Positions 20,081 to 29,840 are shown, counted from the stretch's first letter. The stretch is 64,000 nt of DNA from Marinifilum flexuosum (GCF_003610555.1 NZ_RAPQ01000011.1:124001-188000); one strand, 5' to 3'. Notes: generated from the letters alone by a model not told the origin. Numbers and translations are program-made.

Positions 20081-20725
20081 CTATTCGATAGGCTCTAAAA
20101 CAACTCGAACCACATTCGATTTCTTGCCTACTTCTTTTCCGTCGTAAATATAGTAGGCGTAATATTCTCTTATTTCCACCTCTTTATTGCTAATTCTGCC
20201 ACGAGTATCATCAAAAGAAGAACGATTTACAGTAGTTTCAAAATTGTATTCTCCATCGTTAGTTTTAGAGTATAGCTTTATGCCGTCCATTGGCTTTTTC
20301 TGATATGTAATACGAGGTACACCAGCTATTGGTTCAACTTTTAATTTTGGCCTTTTGTTGTTGGTTTCCTCAGTCTTTTTTTCATTTAGCAGACCCAATT
20401 CTCTTTTTACATTTTCAGGAATAGTAGGGTCTGAATCGATCTCATTTTTATAATTACGAAGCGATTTGTTGCATGTGCTTTTGCTACCAGTAAGCTCTTG
20501 GCGCTTATTGCGAGCTGTTTGTAAACATTCATTTTTCTCTTTCCGTAATTGTTCTACCTCTTGTAGTTCCGCAATTAAGGCCTCGGTAGCCTCTTTGGGT
20601 AAGATGCCCTGTTCTACATAAGCAGGAGCCTTTTCAATGAAATTTTCTGTTTTTTCAGAATATTCTTCTTCCGATGAACTGATAAAACTTTTAACCGTTG
20701 TAATAATAGTAAGTATAAAACTCAT
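20081..20725 (-). CDS. Unrecognised protein: coiled coil plus fibronectin-III-like C-terminal domain
   Basis: 214 residues. The N-terminal 15 residues are mildly hydrophobic. Residues 20-110 are highly charged and helical (EALIAELQEVEQLRKEKNE), probably a coiled coil. The last 90 residues read like a single beta-sandwich (GIKLYSKTNDGEYNFETTV, EIREYYAYYIYDGKEVGKKS), a pattern seen in small Bacteroidota proteins of unknown role. There is no catalytic motif. It sits alone in an AT-rich region, convergent with the metal-type operon. I do not recognise a named family. Confidence 0.6.
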   Translation of the reverse strand: MSFILTIITTVKSFISSSEEEYSEKTENFIEKAPAYVEQGILPKEATEALIAELQEVEQLRKEKNECLQTARNKRQELTGSKSTCNKSLRNYKNEIDSDPTIPENVKRELGLLNEKKTEETNNKRPKLKVEPIAGVPRITYQKKPMDGIKLYSKTNDGEYNFETTVNRSSFDDTRGRISNKEVEIREYYAYYIYDGKEVGKKSNVVRVVLEPIE

Positions 20726-21200
20726 GATGATTCTTTTTAAAATTTGTAAATATTAAGTGTCTATATTAAAGCTAGAAAACTTGCCAAGAAAAAACACGGA
20801 AAAATATATTTTTTATTGATCATCAGGTCGAAAGGCCAGTGTTTTCAATGCTTTCAGAAATCAATAAATTATTAATGTATGATTGATATTAGGATGAATT
20901 TGAATTTACAAACTCAAAAATATTGATTAAGTTTAATAATAAAAAAGCCTAAAACAAGAGATACACAAGGATTTAACTCTAGCATAAGATTGGGTAATGT
21001 GCAGATTGTTAGTTATTAAAGTGTATTGAGTGGGAAACTGTCAAAAATTAAGGTTTAGCTTGATAAATAATTTTATGGCTATATAATATACAAGGAGTAA
21101 AATGCTGTATGATACAAATAGTAGGCAAATTAAAAAGTTTTGTATTCTGTTACAAAAGTTATACATGTAAATAGAAATCAATTAAAATCTAACAATTTAG
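20726..21200. other. AT-rich gene-free region
   Basis: No supported gene, hairpin or promoter. It leads into the 21-bp tandem repeats. Confidence 0.4.
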
Positions 21201-21368
21201 AGTTTGTAAACAGCCCATATTAGTTTGTAAATTGCTCATATTAGTTTGTAAATCGCCCATATCAGTTTAAAAACAGGGCAAATCAGTTTTAAAACAGCTC
21301 AAATCAGTTAAAAAACAGCCCATATTAGTTTGTAAATTGCTCATATTGCTTTGTAAATTATCCAAATT
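21201..21368. repeat. Eight tandem 21-bp repeats
   Basis: Units start at 21201, 21222, 21243, 21264, 21285, 21306, 21327 and 21348, each exactly 21 bases, of the form AGTTTGTAAAnnGCnCATATT. Units 4-6 carry AAAACAG variants; unit 8 is the most diverged. There are no spacers, so it is not CRISPR. The length is a multiple of three; read on the minus strand most units give heptapeptides like NMSNLQT, but unit 4 contains a stop in that frame, so it could be a decayed coding repeat or a non-coding satellite. Confidence 0.85.
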
Positions 21369-21930
21369 AAACAGATTCCACATCAGAATGAACTGTTTTG
21401 CTTGGCCAAAAAATTAACCGTGAAAGAATAAAAATGGTGCTAATATCGAACCAGGTTTATCCAGAATAATTACTGTTTACTTCTGGATAGTTTTTTTTAT
21501 ATTTACATACTGTTCATCCCATTAAGAACAAAATTATTCTACTACATGATCAACGCTTTGCACAATTACATCGGTTTTCTTCACGAAACAGCTTGGATAA
21601 TAGTTATGGAGACCGATATCTAGTATATCAAGAAAGATTAGAGCATAAAAAAAGCGACACACGCCGCTTTAAATGTTTTCACAACGGAAGAATACTTGGA
21701 AAGAGCGATGTTAAAGTTGTAATTCAACACATCAAAGATACATTTTGTAAGAAAATTTATTTCAATGTGATATTGATTTCTTTATCCACAACTGGAACTT
21801 TTCAATTGCGAATTTTTGGCACTTTATGCTTGCACCTGTCCATATTGTATTTTCTAGCATATAATCGGAAAGAAAATAATCAAGCTGAACTCGATTAAAA
21901 ATATTTTTTGTTAAAATTGTTTCTATGATA
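21369..21930. other. Gene-poor region with a doubtful ORF
   Basis: An open frame of about 100 codons (21593-21898, TTG start) and a second partly open frame overlap here. Short stretches in both look protein-like, which would suit a frameshifted relic, but no family was recognised. Confidence 0.25.
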
Positions 21931-21966
21931 AAGGCTAGCCATTTAAAAACAGCTAGCCTTTCTTTT
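21931..21966. terminator. Hairpin terminator between 21.9 kb and the 1117-residue gene
   Basis: AAGGCTAGC pairs with GCTAGCCTT across 12 bases, with a T-run on the plus side (CTTTCTTTTT). It lies directly behind the minus-strand gene 21966-25319 and could serve both strands. Confidence 0.7.
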
Positions 21967-24900
21967 TACAATTCTATCTCTTTGTATTTTTCAACATATT
22001 TATCAAATACTTTATAAGCTTTGAGTTTTTTTATGTGCTCATAGTTTTGTAAATCATCGTATTTACGTACTAATATTTGTGCAAACGGGTTATTCTCATA
22101 ATTAGAATTGCCTAGTTTTTGTCTGTGTTCGTTTAAATAATATTCGTACATCGTTTCGGGTTTTATACCGCTTTCAATAGCTACATCATGAAATTTGTAT
22201 ATGCTATCCTCTCTATCTACATCATCGGTATAGTATCGAATATAATCGTAGAATTCTTGAAAATAAGGATAAGCTTTTTTATAAGCCGTTAGATATAATA
22301 AATGTTTAAAGTAGTTAAAGTTGAAGTGATAAACACTGTTGATTACCTCATAATATTCAAAATGAGAAAAATCGTATAATTTACTTAATACAAGCTTGTC
22401 AAGCTCTTCAACAGACAGTTTGCTGTCTAAATATTGATAGAAATAATCAGTACACTCTTGAGCTTCGGCTCTGCGTGCAAGTTTTTCTTCTTGGTTCATT
22501 TGCCAAATACTTTTCTCACCGTCTATTTTACGAGCAAAATATTTTAAAAGAATATCTTTAATGTGGTACTCACATAGTCGAGAATATTCTTTACAAGATT
22601 TAATATCGTTGGCACGTTTTAAGAAAGTCTGTCTGTTTTCAATATCTAAATAAAATATAGAGTCTTTTATTGCCTGCTTGCGTGCTTTCTCTCTTGCAGC
22701 AAATAATGGCGATTCATCTTCGTCAACTTCATCTGCATAACAATACTCATTTAAAAGTGTATTGTAGATGTCTTTTAAAAAGTTTCCTTCTTTAATTTCT
22801 CTTCGTCTTGAATCTTGAAATTGCTTTTGGCAAATGAAAATTTTAAAGGCTATTATGTATTTTTGATCAATTTTAAGATCAATCAATAAATCTTCAAAAT
22901 GATTAAACTCTTCAAATTCTATTTCTCTAGAGTAGTAATCGTTTCTAAAATCTTTAAATGCTCCATATAATGTTTTAACAGGAGCAGTTTTTAAGATCAG
23001 ATTAAACATTCTTAGTAGCTGTTTTTGAAACGGAGTAGGAGCTACTTTGGCAACATATAGTAGAGATGTTATAGCCAATGTGGCAGAATCGGATTGAAAA
23101 ATAATGTTTTTTCTATTTTTTAGCTCTTCAAGAGTATCATTTAGTTCATCATCTTCAAAAAGAAGTAAATCGTCAACTACTTTTAGCATGTCTTCTTCAG
23201 ATGGCGCACTAGCAGGTTTACCCGGTTTAAAAGATTGCATAATCTTTTTTTCTTCCTCGTTAAGCGAATCCATTCCTCCCTTCATTAATTTTTCTATAAT
23301 TTCTCTAGGTGGAGCTTTAGGTTTTGGTCCCTCCACATATTCAAATATGCAGTTTATAACATCGCTTATCTCTTGTTTGTTTTTTTTAGAGTGTTGTATT
23401 CTTCGTGAGGTTTCTTTAATTCGCCATTTAAGAGTTGTAAAGATATTTTCTTGGTAGAATTCAATTACTCGTCTAAGATGAGGACAATTTAGATTAGACA
23501 GATCCTGCATTTCTGCATAAATAATGTAGGCAATACAAATTAATTGAGATCCTCTTGCATATTTTTGTTGTTGCAATTCTGGCGAAACAGCTAAAATATC
23601 CGGATCGTGTGCATGAATAGATTGTTCAATTAATGAGTCTAGTAATTTTGTAAATACCTCTGGATTCTTTTTATATAAACGATGAATGTTTCTTAGCTTA
23701 ATTAAACCTATATTACGTGTGAAGCTTGAATTAAGTTCCAAAAGCATTCTTTGCATTATTTCGTCATCGCTAAGCTGGCCAATAGAGAATTTTTCAACAA
23801 GTTCATCTTCACTCATCAACTCCAGATTCTCACATATTAATTCAATTTCATCAGGAGTAATTAGCTTTGTACCTGTGAGTTTTATTAATACCTCTAGTGT
23901 TCTTATTGCTTTTTGCTTGTTTCTATATTCGTCTTGATCTTCTAAATCGTAGCTATCAGCATTAAGATAAGCAGCTGTAAATCCATCAAGAATATCTACA
24001 AGAGTAACATCTTGATTAAGATCCTTAGACAACTTCATATCGCCCGATCCATAATACTCTAAACGCTTGTATAGCTTTAGTTTCTTTTGATAGGCAAGTT
24101 TACGTATGTTTATTTTTTCAAGCTCATCAATAATTTCTGCTTGTTCGCCAGTTTCAATATAGTTTAAAATCTGAGCACCATTTTCAAATCCATCTAAATA
24201 AAAGCTATTGTTAATTTCATGATCCAGGTAAGCTTCATACTCTGCAAAGAACGGATCGCTTGTAACTTGGCTTAGAGTTTCATCTCCATACGATCCTATT
24301 TTTTGAAAGTAGTATTGATTACGTGGTATGTCTTTAATTGCTTCAAAGATTGCATTATTAATTTCTGTAATTTCATCTTCAAGTCGATTACCATGAATTT
24401 TAAAATTATCAAAATCGTCTTTAACAAAGTCTAAGTTTAAATCCTTATAACTTTCTCCATGATTGTCATAAGCATCTAATTCAATAATATTATCATAGAT
24501 TTCTGTTAGTTTTTCAATAATATCATACAGAAAGGTTCTATCATCTTCATAATCGGCATTTATTTCTTGCGGATACTTTATAAAAGATTCTAGAAGATAT
24601 TTTTTATAGAGATTGTACTTTTCTTTATCCTCAAGTAAGGCTTTAAAAAGATTTATCTCTGCACCATCATACTCCGAGAAGCAATAGTATAGCTCGTTAA
24701 ATTTGTTGTAGGCAAACATTTTAATAATGTCGTTGCTAAAGCCATACTTATTGAATAAGAACAGTAAATGTCCAGAAACATGATACTTTATCTGATTATA
24801 ATCGCTACTACGAGAAATAAACTCACCTGTTAAATAAAGATATGATGGATTTTTAAGAGCTAATACAACCAGTATGCTTATTCCAAAGTAAGCATCGCTA

Positions 24901-25319
24901 GAGAAGAATAATTCGTTAGAAGAGTCTACTTTAATTGAATATTCCACTAACTCTTTACAAAATTCAATTATAAACTCTTCTAAGCCATTTTCTAAAGCAT
25001 GTTGAAATACTACAATATGAGAATAGTTTGTGTAAAAGTCCTGTCTGTTTAATTGTTCAAACGTTAATCTAGAAAGATTATCCATTTGCTCTTGGCTAGG
25101 ATCATTTGGATTTAAGAACCTAGAGTACTCCTTTATATCATCAATCTTTAAAAGATCAGAGTTTTCAAATAAGTTTTTGTTTGTAGGCACAAAAGCAGGA
25201 ACCAAGTCTATTACCTGTCCTGTTTTATATGCACTTTGCATATCGGCTCTAAATTCTATAAGAGCTTGTTCTATTGAGGCTTTGTTTTTTATGTCTACCT
25301 TAATGGTTTTTTGTGTCAT
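21966..25319 (-). CDS. Very large helical protein of unknown function (1117 residues)
   Basis: No signal peptide and no membrane segment: it starts MTQKTIKVDIKNKASIEQAL and appears cytoplasmic. The composition is rich in Glu, Asp, Lys, Leu, Tyr and Phe, and the sequence reads as a long chain of amphipathic helices, as in TPR/HEAT-like scaffold proteins. A more polar, Glu/Lys-rich hinge occurs around residues 660-740 (EYVEGPKPKAPPREIIEKL, APSEEDMLKVVDDLL). No catalytic motif is visible. It stands alone and is unusually AT-rich. Its neighbours (tandem repeats, a transposase relic) suggest an accessory region. I do not recognise a family. Confidence 0.7.
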   Translation of the reverse strand: MTQKTIKVDIKNKASIEQALIEFRADMQSAYKTGQVIDLVPAFVPTNKNLFENSDLLKIDDIKEYSRFLNPNDPSQEQMDNLSRLTFEQLNRQDFYTNYSHIVVFQHALENGLEEFIIEFCKELVEYSIKVDSSNELFFSSDAYFGISILVVLALKNPSYLYLTGEFISRSSDYNQIKYHVSGHLLFLFNKYGFSNDIIKMFAYNKFNELYYCFSEYDGAEINLFKALLEDKEKYNLYKKYLLESFIKYPQEINADYEDDRTFLYDIIEKLTEIYDNIIELDAYDNHGESYKDLNLDFVKDDFDNFKIHGNRLEDEITEINNAIFEAIKDIPRNQYYFQKIGSYGDETLSQVTSDPFFAEYEAYLDHEINNSFYLDGFENGAQILNYIETGEQAEIIDELEKINIRKLAYQKKLKLYKRLEYYGSGDMKLSKDLNQDVTLVDILDGFTAAYLNADSYDLEDQDEYRNKQKAIRTLEVLIKLTGTKLITPDEIELICENLELMSEDELVEKFSIGQLSDDEIMQRMLLELNSSFTRNIGLIKLRNIHRLYKKNPEVFTKLLDSLIEQSIHAHDPDILAVSPELQQQKYARGSQLICIAYIIYAEMQDLSNLNCPHLRRVIEFYQENIFTTLKWRIKETSRRIQHSKKNKQEISDVINCIFEYVEGPKPKAPPREIIEKLMKGGMDSLNEEEKKIMQSFKPGKPASAPSEEDMLKVVDDLLLFEDDELNDTLEELKNRKNIIFQSDSATLAITSLLYVAKVAPTPFQKQLLRMFNLILKTAPVKTLYGAFKDFRNDYYSREIEFEEFNHFEDLLIDLKIDQKYIIAFKIFICQKQFQDSRRREIKEGNFLKDIYNTLLNEYCYADEVDEDESPLFAAREKARKQAIKDSIFYLDIENRQTFLKRANDIKSCKEYSRLCEYHIKDILLKYFARKIDGEKSIWQMNQEEKLARRAEAQECTDYFYQYLDSKLSVEELDKLVLSKLYDFSHFEYYEVINSVYHFNFNYFKHLLYLTAYKKAYPYFQEFYDYIRYYTDDVDREDSIYKFHDVAIESGIKPETMYEYYLNEHRQKLGNSNYENNPFAQILVRKYDDLQNYEHIKKLKAYKVFDKYVEKYKEIEL

Positions 25320-25808
25320 AAATGCTGATAATTAACGAAAAAAATAAGGAGCAATTTATTTGCTCCTAGAAAAACAATGTATATGTTACAATCTATCCTT
25401 AAATTATGAGTAAACTTGACTTTGAATTCAATTTACTTATTTATCGAACTGAGCTTATTAATTTTTGTCAACGTTTTTTTAGCTTGTATATTATTGATAA
25501 TTAATAAATGTAGAGAAAAGCATTGCTTACTATTCATAAAATGCAGTCCCATAAAACTTGTCAAATATACATATTTATGCATATTGAACTAAACGATAAA
25601 GAAGAGAATGTTTTTAAGTACCTTAATGTTAGGCTTGAGTTGTGCAAAAAATATTTTTAATTTGGTAAAGAATAAAAACAGAAAAAAGATCTATGGATAG
25701 TAAAAAACAGAATGTTAAAGATAAGTCCGGAATTTGTGTAGTTATCAACATAAAGTAAGCTGATTTTTTCTTGTATCTTAAGTGTGTTCAAACGAAAAGA
25801 GATACAAA
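25320..25808. other. AT-rich intergenic region
   Basis: About 490 bases upstream of the 1117-residue gene; it presumably holds its promoter. No clean box, repeat or RNA motif was recognised. Confidence 0.4.
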
Positions 25809-25986
25809 ATGAATACCAGTTTTCTATATCATAGTTTTGGTTTAACTAACCAAAGTGTTCTTCATATAGAATACAAAAATGGATCAAGATAAACAGGAAA
25901 AGCAAAAACTGGATAAAATATTAGAGCTCAATAAACCTCTTGCAATTGCTTATTCTTTAAAGCAAGAGGCTATTTCAATCAATTGA
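25809..25986 (+). pseudogene. Relic of an ISL3-family transposase gene
   Basis: An ATG at 25809 opens MNTSFLYHSFGL...IEYKNGSR, the start typical of ISL3-type transposases of Bacteroidota, and stops after 28 codons. In another frame from 25879 follows DKQEKQKLDKILELNKPLAIAYSLKQE, which matches the interior of the same family (usually ..NKPLAIAYYLKEDL). The middle and the C-terminal catalytic part are missing, so this is an internally deleted, frameshifted remnant. The last codons run into the hairpin at 25964. Identification rests on recognition of the motifs, not on a search. Confidence 0.7.
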
Positions 25987-25997
25987 AATAGCCTCTT
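25964..25997 (-). terminator. Terminator of the cobalamin operon (15-bp perfect stem)
   Basis: AAGAGGCTATTTCAA and TTGAAATAGCCTCTT are perfect arms around TCAA, just beyond the cbiK-like stop. The T-tract on the minus side is modest (CTTTAAAG). Confidence 0.75.
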
Positions 25998-26028
25998 ACT
26001 TTAAATAAAATATGATGTTGGTAGTAGT

Positions 26029-26967
26029 TTATTCAGCATCTTCAAGGTGATCCATCCAGATTTTGTTAATCTCGTTGTAATCGCCTAAACCTTTCATTAC
26101 CGTATTAACAGTGTAACCTTTTCCTTCTAATCTCTCTTTCCAAGATTGTTCTGCAGGATCAGTTTCACCAGTGTTACCATTCATATCGTTATTTGCATGA
26201 TCACCAGCAATAGACATTAATGGAGTAATGGTAACTTTGGTCGCTTTTGGAGAAAGTTTATCCAATTCGGCAAGAATACCGCCTATTGAAGTTGTTCCTG
26301 CATCGAAACCAATCCCTTCTACAGTACCCACAAAGAAGTTAGCATTGATTTTTTGAAGTTCATTTTGAAGTTTTAAATACTGAGCATCTGCTGCATGTGG
26401 AGTACCGTGACCCATAAACAATACTGGACCTTCAGTAATTTCAGTGGCAAATTTATCAGCCATAATTTCAGCAACAGCTTTAATATCAGCATCGCTATCT
26501 AACAATGGACGACCAACTTTAACCGTTACACCTTCATATTTGGCTTTAAATTCAGCAATTGCCTCTTCCAATTCATCAAACTCTTCACCTGGGATCACAT
26601 GTAAAGATTGAACATCGAATTTAGAAAAACCATCTTTAAACATGATTTCCAATGCTTCTTCTGGAGTATCATTGTCGATAATTTTACCATTCAATGATCC
26701 TTCACCATTACCTTGACGCAATTTGTTGATGATAAGGTCTGAGGTATAACCCCATTTGATCGTTTTATCAGCAAATCTTTTTTTAGCTACATTGTCAATG
26801 TTCTTGAATGTTTCTTGTGGGTCAGGGAATGAAGATCCAAAAGTTACCAATAGGATACCATCTTTGTCACCTAGAGTGTTTTTGTCATCATTGTCGTCGT
26901 CACTACATCCAGTGAATACCATTGCTAATGCGCATAAAGCGATAGCTGATTTCTTGATTAGATTCAT
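26029..26967 (-). CDS. cbiK: CbiK-like sirohydrochlorin cobaltochelatase, lipoprotein form
   Basis: 312 residues. Lipobox FTGC with Cys21 followed by an acidic stretch (SDDDNDDKN) indicates export and anchoring. The mature part is a class II chelatase: GILLVTFGSSFPDPQETF, SLHVIPGEEF (His123), FMGHGTPHAAD (His187 and His191) and SIAGDHANNDM (His257) give the metal- and tetrapyrrole-site histidines of CbiK. Cytoplasmic CbiK inserts cobalt in anaerobic B12 synthesis; exported versions are known but their role is less clear, and tetrapyrrole capture or metal handling is possible. It lies 56 bases behind a TonB receptor gene under a cobalamin riboswitch, so it serves corrinoid or tetrapyrrole uptake. 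Confidence 0.88.
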   Translation of the reverse strand: MNLIKKSAIALCALAMVFTGCSDDDNDDKNTLGDKDGILLVTFGSSFPDPQETFKNIDNVAKKRFADKTIKWGYTSDLIINKLRQGNGEGSLNGKIIDNDTPEEALEIMFKDGFSKFDVQSLHVIPGEEFDELEEAIAEFKAKYEGVTVKVGRPLLDSDADIKAVAEIMADKFATEITEGPVLFMGHGTPHAADAQYLKLQNELQKINANFFVGTVEGIGFDAGTTSIGGILAELDKLSPKATKVTITPLMSIAGDHANNDMNGNTGETDPAEQSWKERLEGKGYTVNTVMKGLGDYNEINKIWMDHLEDAE

Positions 26968-27023
26968 TTTTCTTTTGTTTTTGTTAATTTGATTTTATTG
27001 ATAATTCCCAAAGGAATTTTAAT

Positions 27024-29279
27024 TTATTTGCTAAAGTTTACATTCAATCCAACAAAGAGTGTTCTTCCCGGATTTAAGGTTCCGTAATGTGAACCATAGG
27101 GTCTGTCATCCACATAATCAAACAGGTTGTCGATTCCTGCAGTGATGCGAATTTTGAAGTTCTCCCATTTGTTAATGCTGAGGCTCGAGGAGAGTTTCCA
27201 TAGTTGGTAAGCATCAGCATAACTTCTCTCCAAATCTTCTTCCAAATAGAAACGATCTGATTTGTAAACCCCAGATAAATTGATATTTAATCTCTTCTTG
27301 TTCCATCTTTCTGTCCAGGATAATTTCCAGGTGGCGCTATGTTCTGATATTCCATTTAACCTGATGTCCTGTGTTAAGTTCTTTGCACTCACATAGCTGT
27401 AGCTACCATTGAATAATAGTTGAGAAAATACCGGAAAGCTAAAATGCCAATCAACCCCTATAGTTCTTGCATCATCTATATTGTAACGCTTTTTGGTTTC
27501 CTCAATTCCTCTACGTGCATGATCGTATGTAGTTGGAATGATCTTATAATCGATTTTGTCGTAGATTCTATTCAGATATATATTTAGGCCTGTTTTAAAC
27601 TTGTTGGCCTTAAACTCACTTGATATAGAAAAGTAGTGTGATTTTTGAGCTTTCAAGTCTTCATTACCAAGATATAGGCGATACATGCCCATGCGGTTGC
27701 TTTCGTAGTAATAGTATAACTCTTTTAAAGTAGGACTTTTAAAACCATTAGAGTAGGTGAATCTATGAGTGAATTTAGATTCTTTGTACATCATGCTTAG
27801 TTTTGGAGTTGCTGAGAATCCTGTTTTATCATGGTAAAGAGCTCTAAGACCAGCTACCAAATCTAATTTTTTACTTAGCTTCATTTCATCCTGAACATAC
27901 AAAGAGTATGTATAGGCATTAACTTTAGGTGTGGTTAACCTGTATCTTGCTTCAAGATATTCGCCTCTAAGCTCAGTTCCAAAACTTAGTTTGTTCTTAT
28001 CGTTGATGTTAAAGACCCCTTTAATCTGCGAAATTACATTTACCACATCCGAATTTTTAAATCGGTCTCCCGGATAATAAGTTTTCTTAATTACATCGGT
28101 ACTGGTAATATAGCTTTCGTTGTATTTGTAGGGATATTCGGTGTAATACAAGTAATTGTTTACATCAAAATTGAAACTTAGGAAGTTTTTATTTTTTAAC
28201 TTGTATTGGCCACCAAATGAAATAGCCCTGTTATTGTAATAGTAATTGTGCATTTGTGCTCTGAAAGGAAAATACAAGGTTTTTTCGTACCAGGACAGAT
28301 CCATATTTAAACTTAACTTTTGGTTCACCTCATATTCAAAAAACTGGCTAATCGTATATGCCTTACTTTTATTTACAGGCTTGTAGTAGGTATGAACCAA
28401 AAATGGCAAATCGTGATTGGATTCCCACTTGTTATTAAACTTCATGGAATTCAATTGATATCCGGCTTTTTGCTTGTAGTTGAAAGTAGTTTTACCAGAT
28501 AATTTACCTTTACTGAATGTGAAAGAGTTCAGTTGTTTAAAATCTCCGTAAGCACCTAGACGAGAACTGCTGTTTGCAGATAGTTTCCCTTTTACTTTTT
28601 TGGTTATGATATTGATTACTCCAGCTATGGCATCGGATCCATATAGGGTAGAGGAAGCACCTTTTACCACTTCAATTTGCTCAATGTCTGCTGAGTTGAT
28701 TCTGTTTAAATCAGCATATCCACCAACACCGCCAGTTAATCTTTTGCCATTCAAAAGGATCAATACATAGTCTTTGCCCAAACCATTAATTTTGATATTG
28801 GAACCCATGGAGCTGGTGGTATAATCAATAGAAGAGGAGATACCCGAAATGATTTCTTCTACATTTCTGCCCGAAATATCAGCAATATCATCTTTGGTAA
28901 TGATTTCTGTTTGAACAGGTACATTATCAATTTTGTAATGGGTTCCGGTACCCGTAACAACGATAGGAGAAATGGTAAAAGATTTTGGCTGCAATCCAAT
29001 ATTGAAATTTTTGGAAGCATTTAACTCAATTTCCTGGCTGAACTTTTCGTACCCAAGAACGGAAACACAAAGGCGGTATTTGCCTTTTGCAATGTTGGTT
29101 AAGGAATACTGCCCACTATTTTGTGTAGTTGTTGTGTTTAGACTATCTAGATAGACGTAAGCAAAATCAATTCCTTCCTTGGTGTTTTTGTTGTACACCT
29201 TGCCATTTAGGCTAAAACTTTGTGAGAATGCAGAAAAACATACTACCTGCATTAACATCATGCAAAAAATCTTATGCAT
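27024..29279 (-). CDS. TonB-dependent receptor, cobalamin/corrinoid type (BtuB-like)
   Basis: 751 residues. Signal peptide (MLMQVVCFSAFSQ), CarboxypepD_reg-like domain (about 25-100), plug (about 110-235: EQIEVVKGASSTLYGSDAIAGVI, the classic plug end) and a 22-strand-type barrel ending GRTLFVGLNVNFSK with terminal Phe. A cobalamin riboswitch lies 110 bases upstream on the same strand, which is direct evidence that expression is tied to B12 status, so corrinoids are the probable cargo. It shares a transcript with the CbiK-like lipoprotein gene. No BtuG/BtuH-like lipoprotein was seen next to it. Confidence 0.9.
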   Translation of the reverse strand: MHKIFCMMLMQVVCFSAFSQSFSLNGKVYNKNTKEGIDFAYVYLDSLNTTTTQNSGQYSLTNIAKGKYRLCVSVLGYEKFSQEIELNASKNFNIGLQPKSFTISPIVVTGTGTHYKIDNVPVQTEIITKDDIADISGRNVEEIISGISSSIDYTTSSMGSNIKINGLGKDYVLILLNGKRLTGGVGGYADLNRINSADIEQIEVVKGASSTLYGSDAIAGVINIITKKVKGKLSANSSSRLGAYGDFKQLNSFTFSKGKLSGKTTFNYKQKAGYQLNSMKFNNKWESNHDLPFLVHTYYKPVNKSKAYTISQFFEYEVNQKLSLNMDLSWYEKTLYFPFRAQMHNYYYNNRAISFGGQYKLKNKNFLSFNFDVNNYLYYTEYPYKYNESYITSTDVIKKTYYPGDRFKNSDVVNVISQIKGVFNINDKNKLSFGTELRGEYLEARYRLTTPKVNAYTYSLYVQDEMKLSKKLDLVAGLRALYHDKTGFSATPKLSMMYKESKFTHRFTYSNGFKSPTLKELYYYYESNRMGMYRLYLGNEDLKAQKSHYFSISSEFKANKFKTGLNIYLNRIYDKIDYKIIPTTYDHARRGIEETKKRYNIDDARTIGVDWHFSFPVFSQLLFNGSYSYVSAKNLTQDIRLNGISEHSATWKLSWTERWNKKRLNINLSGVYKSDRFYLEEDLERSYADAYQLWKLSSSLSINKWENFKIRITAGIDNLFDYVDDRPYGSHYGTLNPGRTLFVGLNVNFSK

Positions 29280-29387
29280 AGTAAAAACATACTAATGCAT
29301 TCCTGGAATATATGAGGTGAATGAAATCAGAAAATATACTCAAATCATCATTAACTTCTTTTCCCGGAAGCAATAATTAAACAATAT

Positions 29388-29577
29388 CTCCTGGCAGGTT
29401 TCCTGACTTTCCCGATTCTCAACTCCTTCCCATCCCTAAAGGACAGTGGATTTTGACTGTTGAGAACGAATTAATATCCATGGACATTAACGAGATTTAC
29501 AGTAGCGGGTACTGTTCCGGATTTACACCGGATTCCCTTTTAACTCCTTTTGCTGAATGCAAACGGAGCACCAAAAG
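29388..29577 (-). promoter_or_regulatory. Cobalamin (B12) riboswitch
   Basis: On the minus strand the element shows the conserved core AAAAGGGAATCCGGTG, AAATCCGGAACAGTACCCGC, CTACTGTAA, and the 3' part AGTCAGGAAACCTGCC (B12 box region). Length (about 190 bases) and order are standard. It controls the TonB receptor and CbiK-like genes downstream; high B12 should repress. The predicted promoter sits directly at its 5' end. Confidence 0.95.
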
Positions 29578-29582
29578 CTTTG

Positions 29583-29590
29583 CAAATGTA
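29583..29590 (-). promoter_or_regulatory. Bacteroidota -7 box for the B12 riboswitch operon
   Basis: On the minus strand TACATTTG, an exact TAnnTTTG match, placed six to seven bases before the riboswitch 5' end. Confidence 0.65.
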
Positions 29591-29832
29591 TTCTTTTTTA
29601 TTGATTATAAAATGTAGGGACTTGTTTTTGTCGCATGTTAATCAACATGTCTAGAATTGAAAAAAAACATTGATACAATAAGTTTTTGTTAATCAGTCTT
29701 TTTCTAAATCTTATAATTGTCAGGTAAATTGATGGGAAGTGATTGGTTTGATATGATCATATGTTATCTAACTAATTTGGATTCCGTTTAATGATCTCAT
29801 TTATAATATTTATCAAAATTCATTTTAAACAT

Positions 29833-29840
29833 TACTTTTG
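29833..29840 (+). promoter_or_regulatory. Bacteroidota -7 box upstream of the sensor kinase
   Basis: TACTTTTG matches TAnnTTTG. Predicted start near 29846, an 82-base leader before ATG 29928. No clear -33 TTG. Confidence 0.5.

Noticed and set aside
21201-21368. CRISPR array
   Set aside because: Repeats are directly adjacent with no spacers and drift in sequence; no cas genes nearby.
21593-21898. 101-codon plus-strand ORF after the tandem repeats
   Set aside because: TTG start, no recognisable domain, and an overlapping frame looks equally protein-like. At best a decayed fragment.
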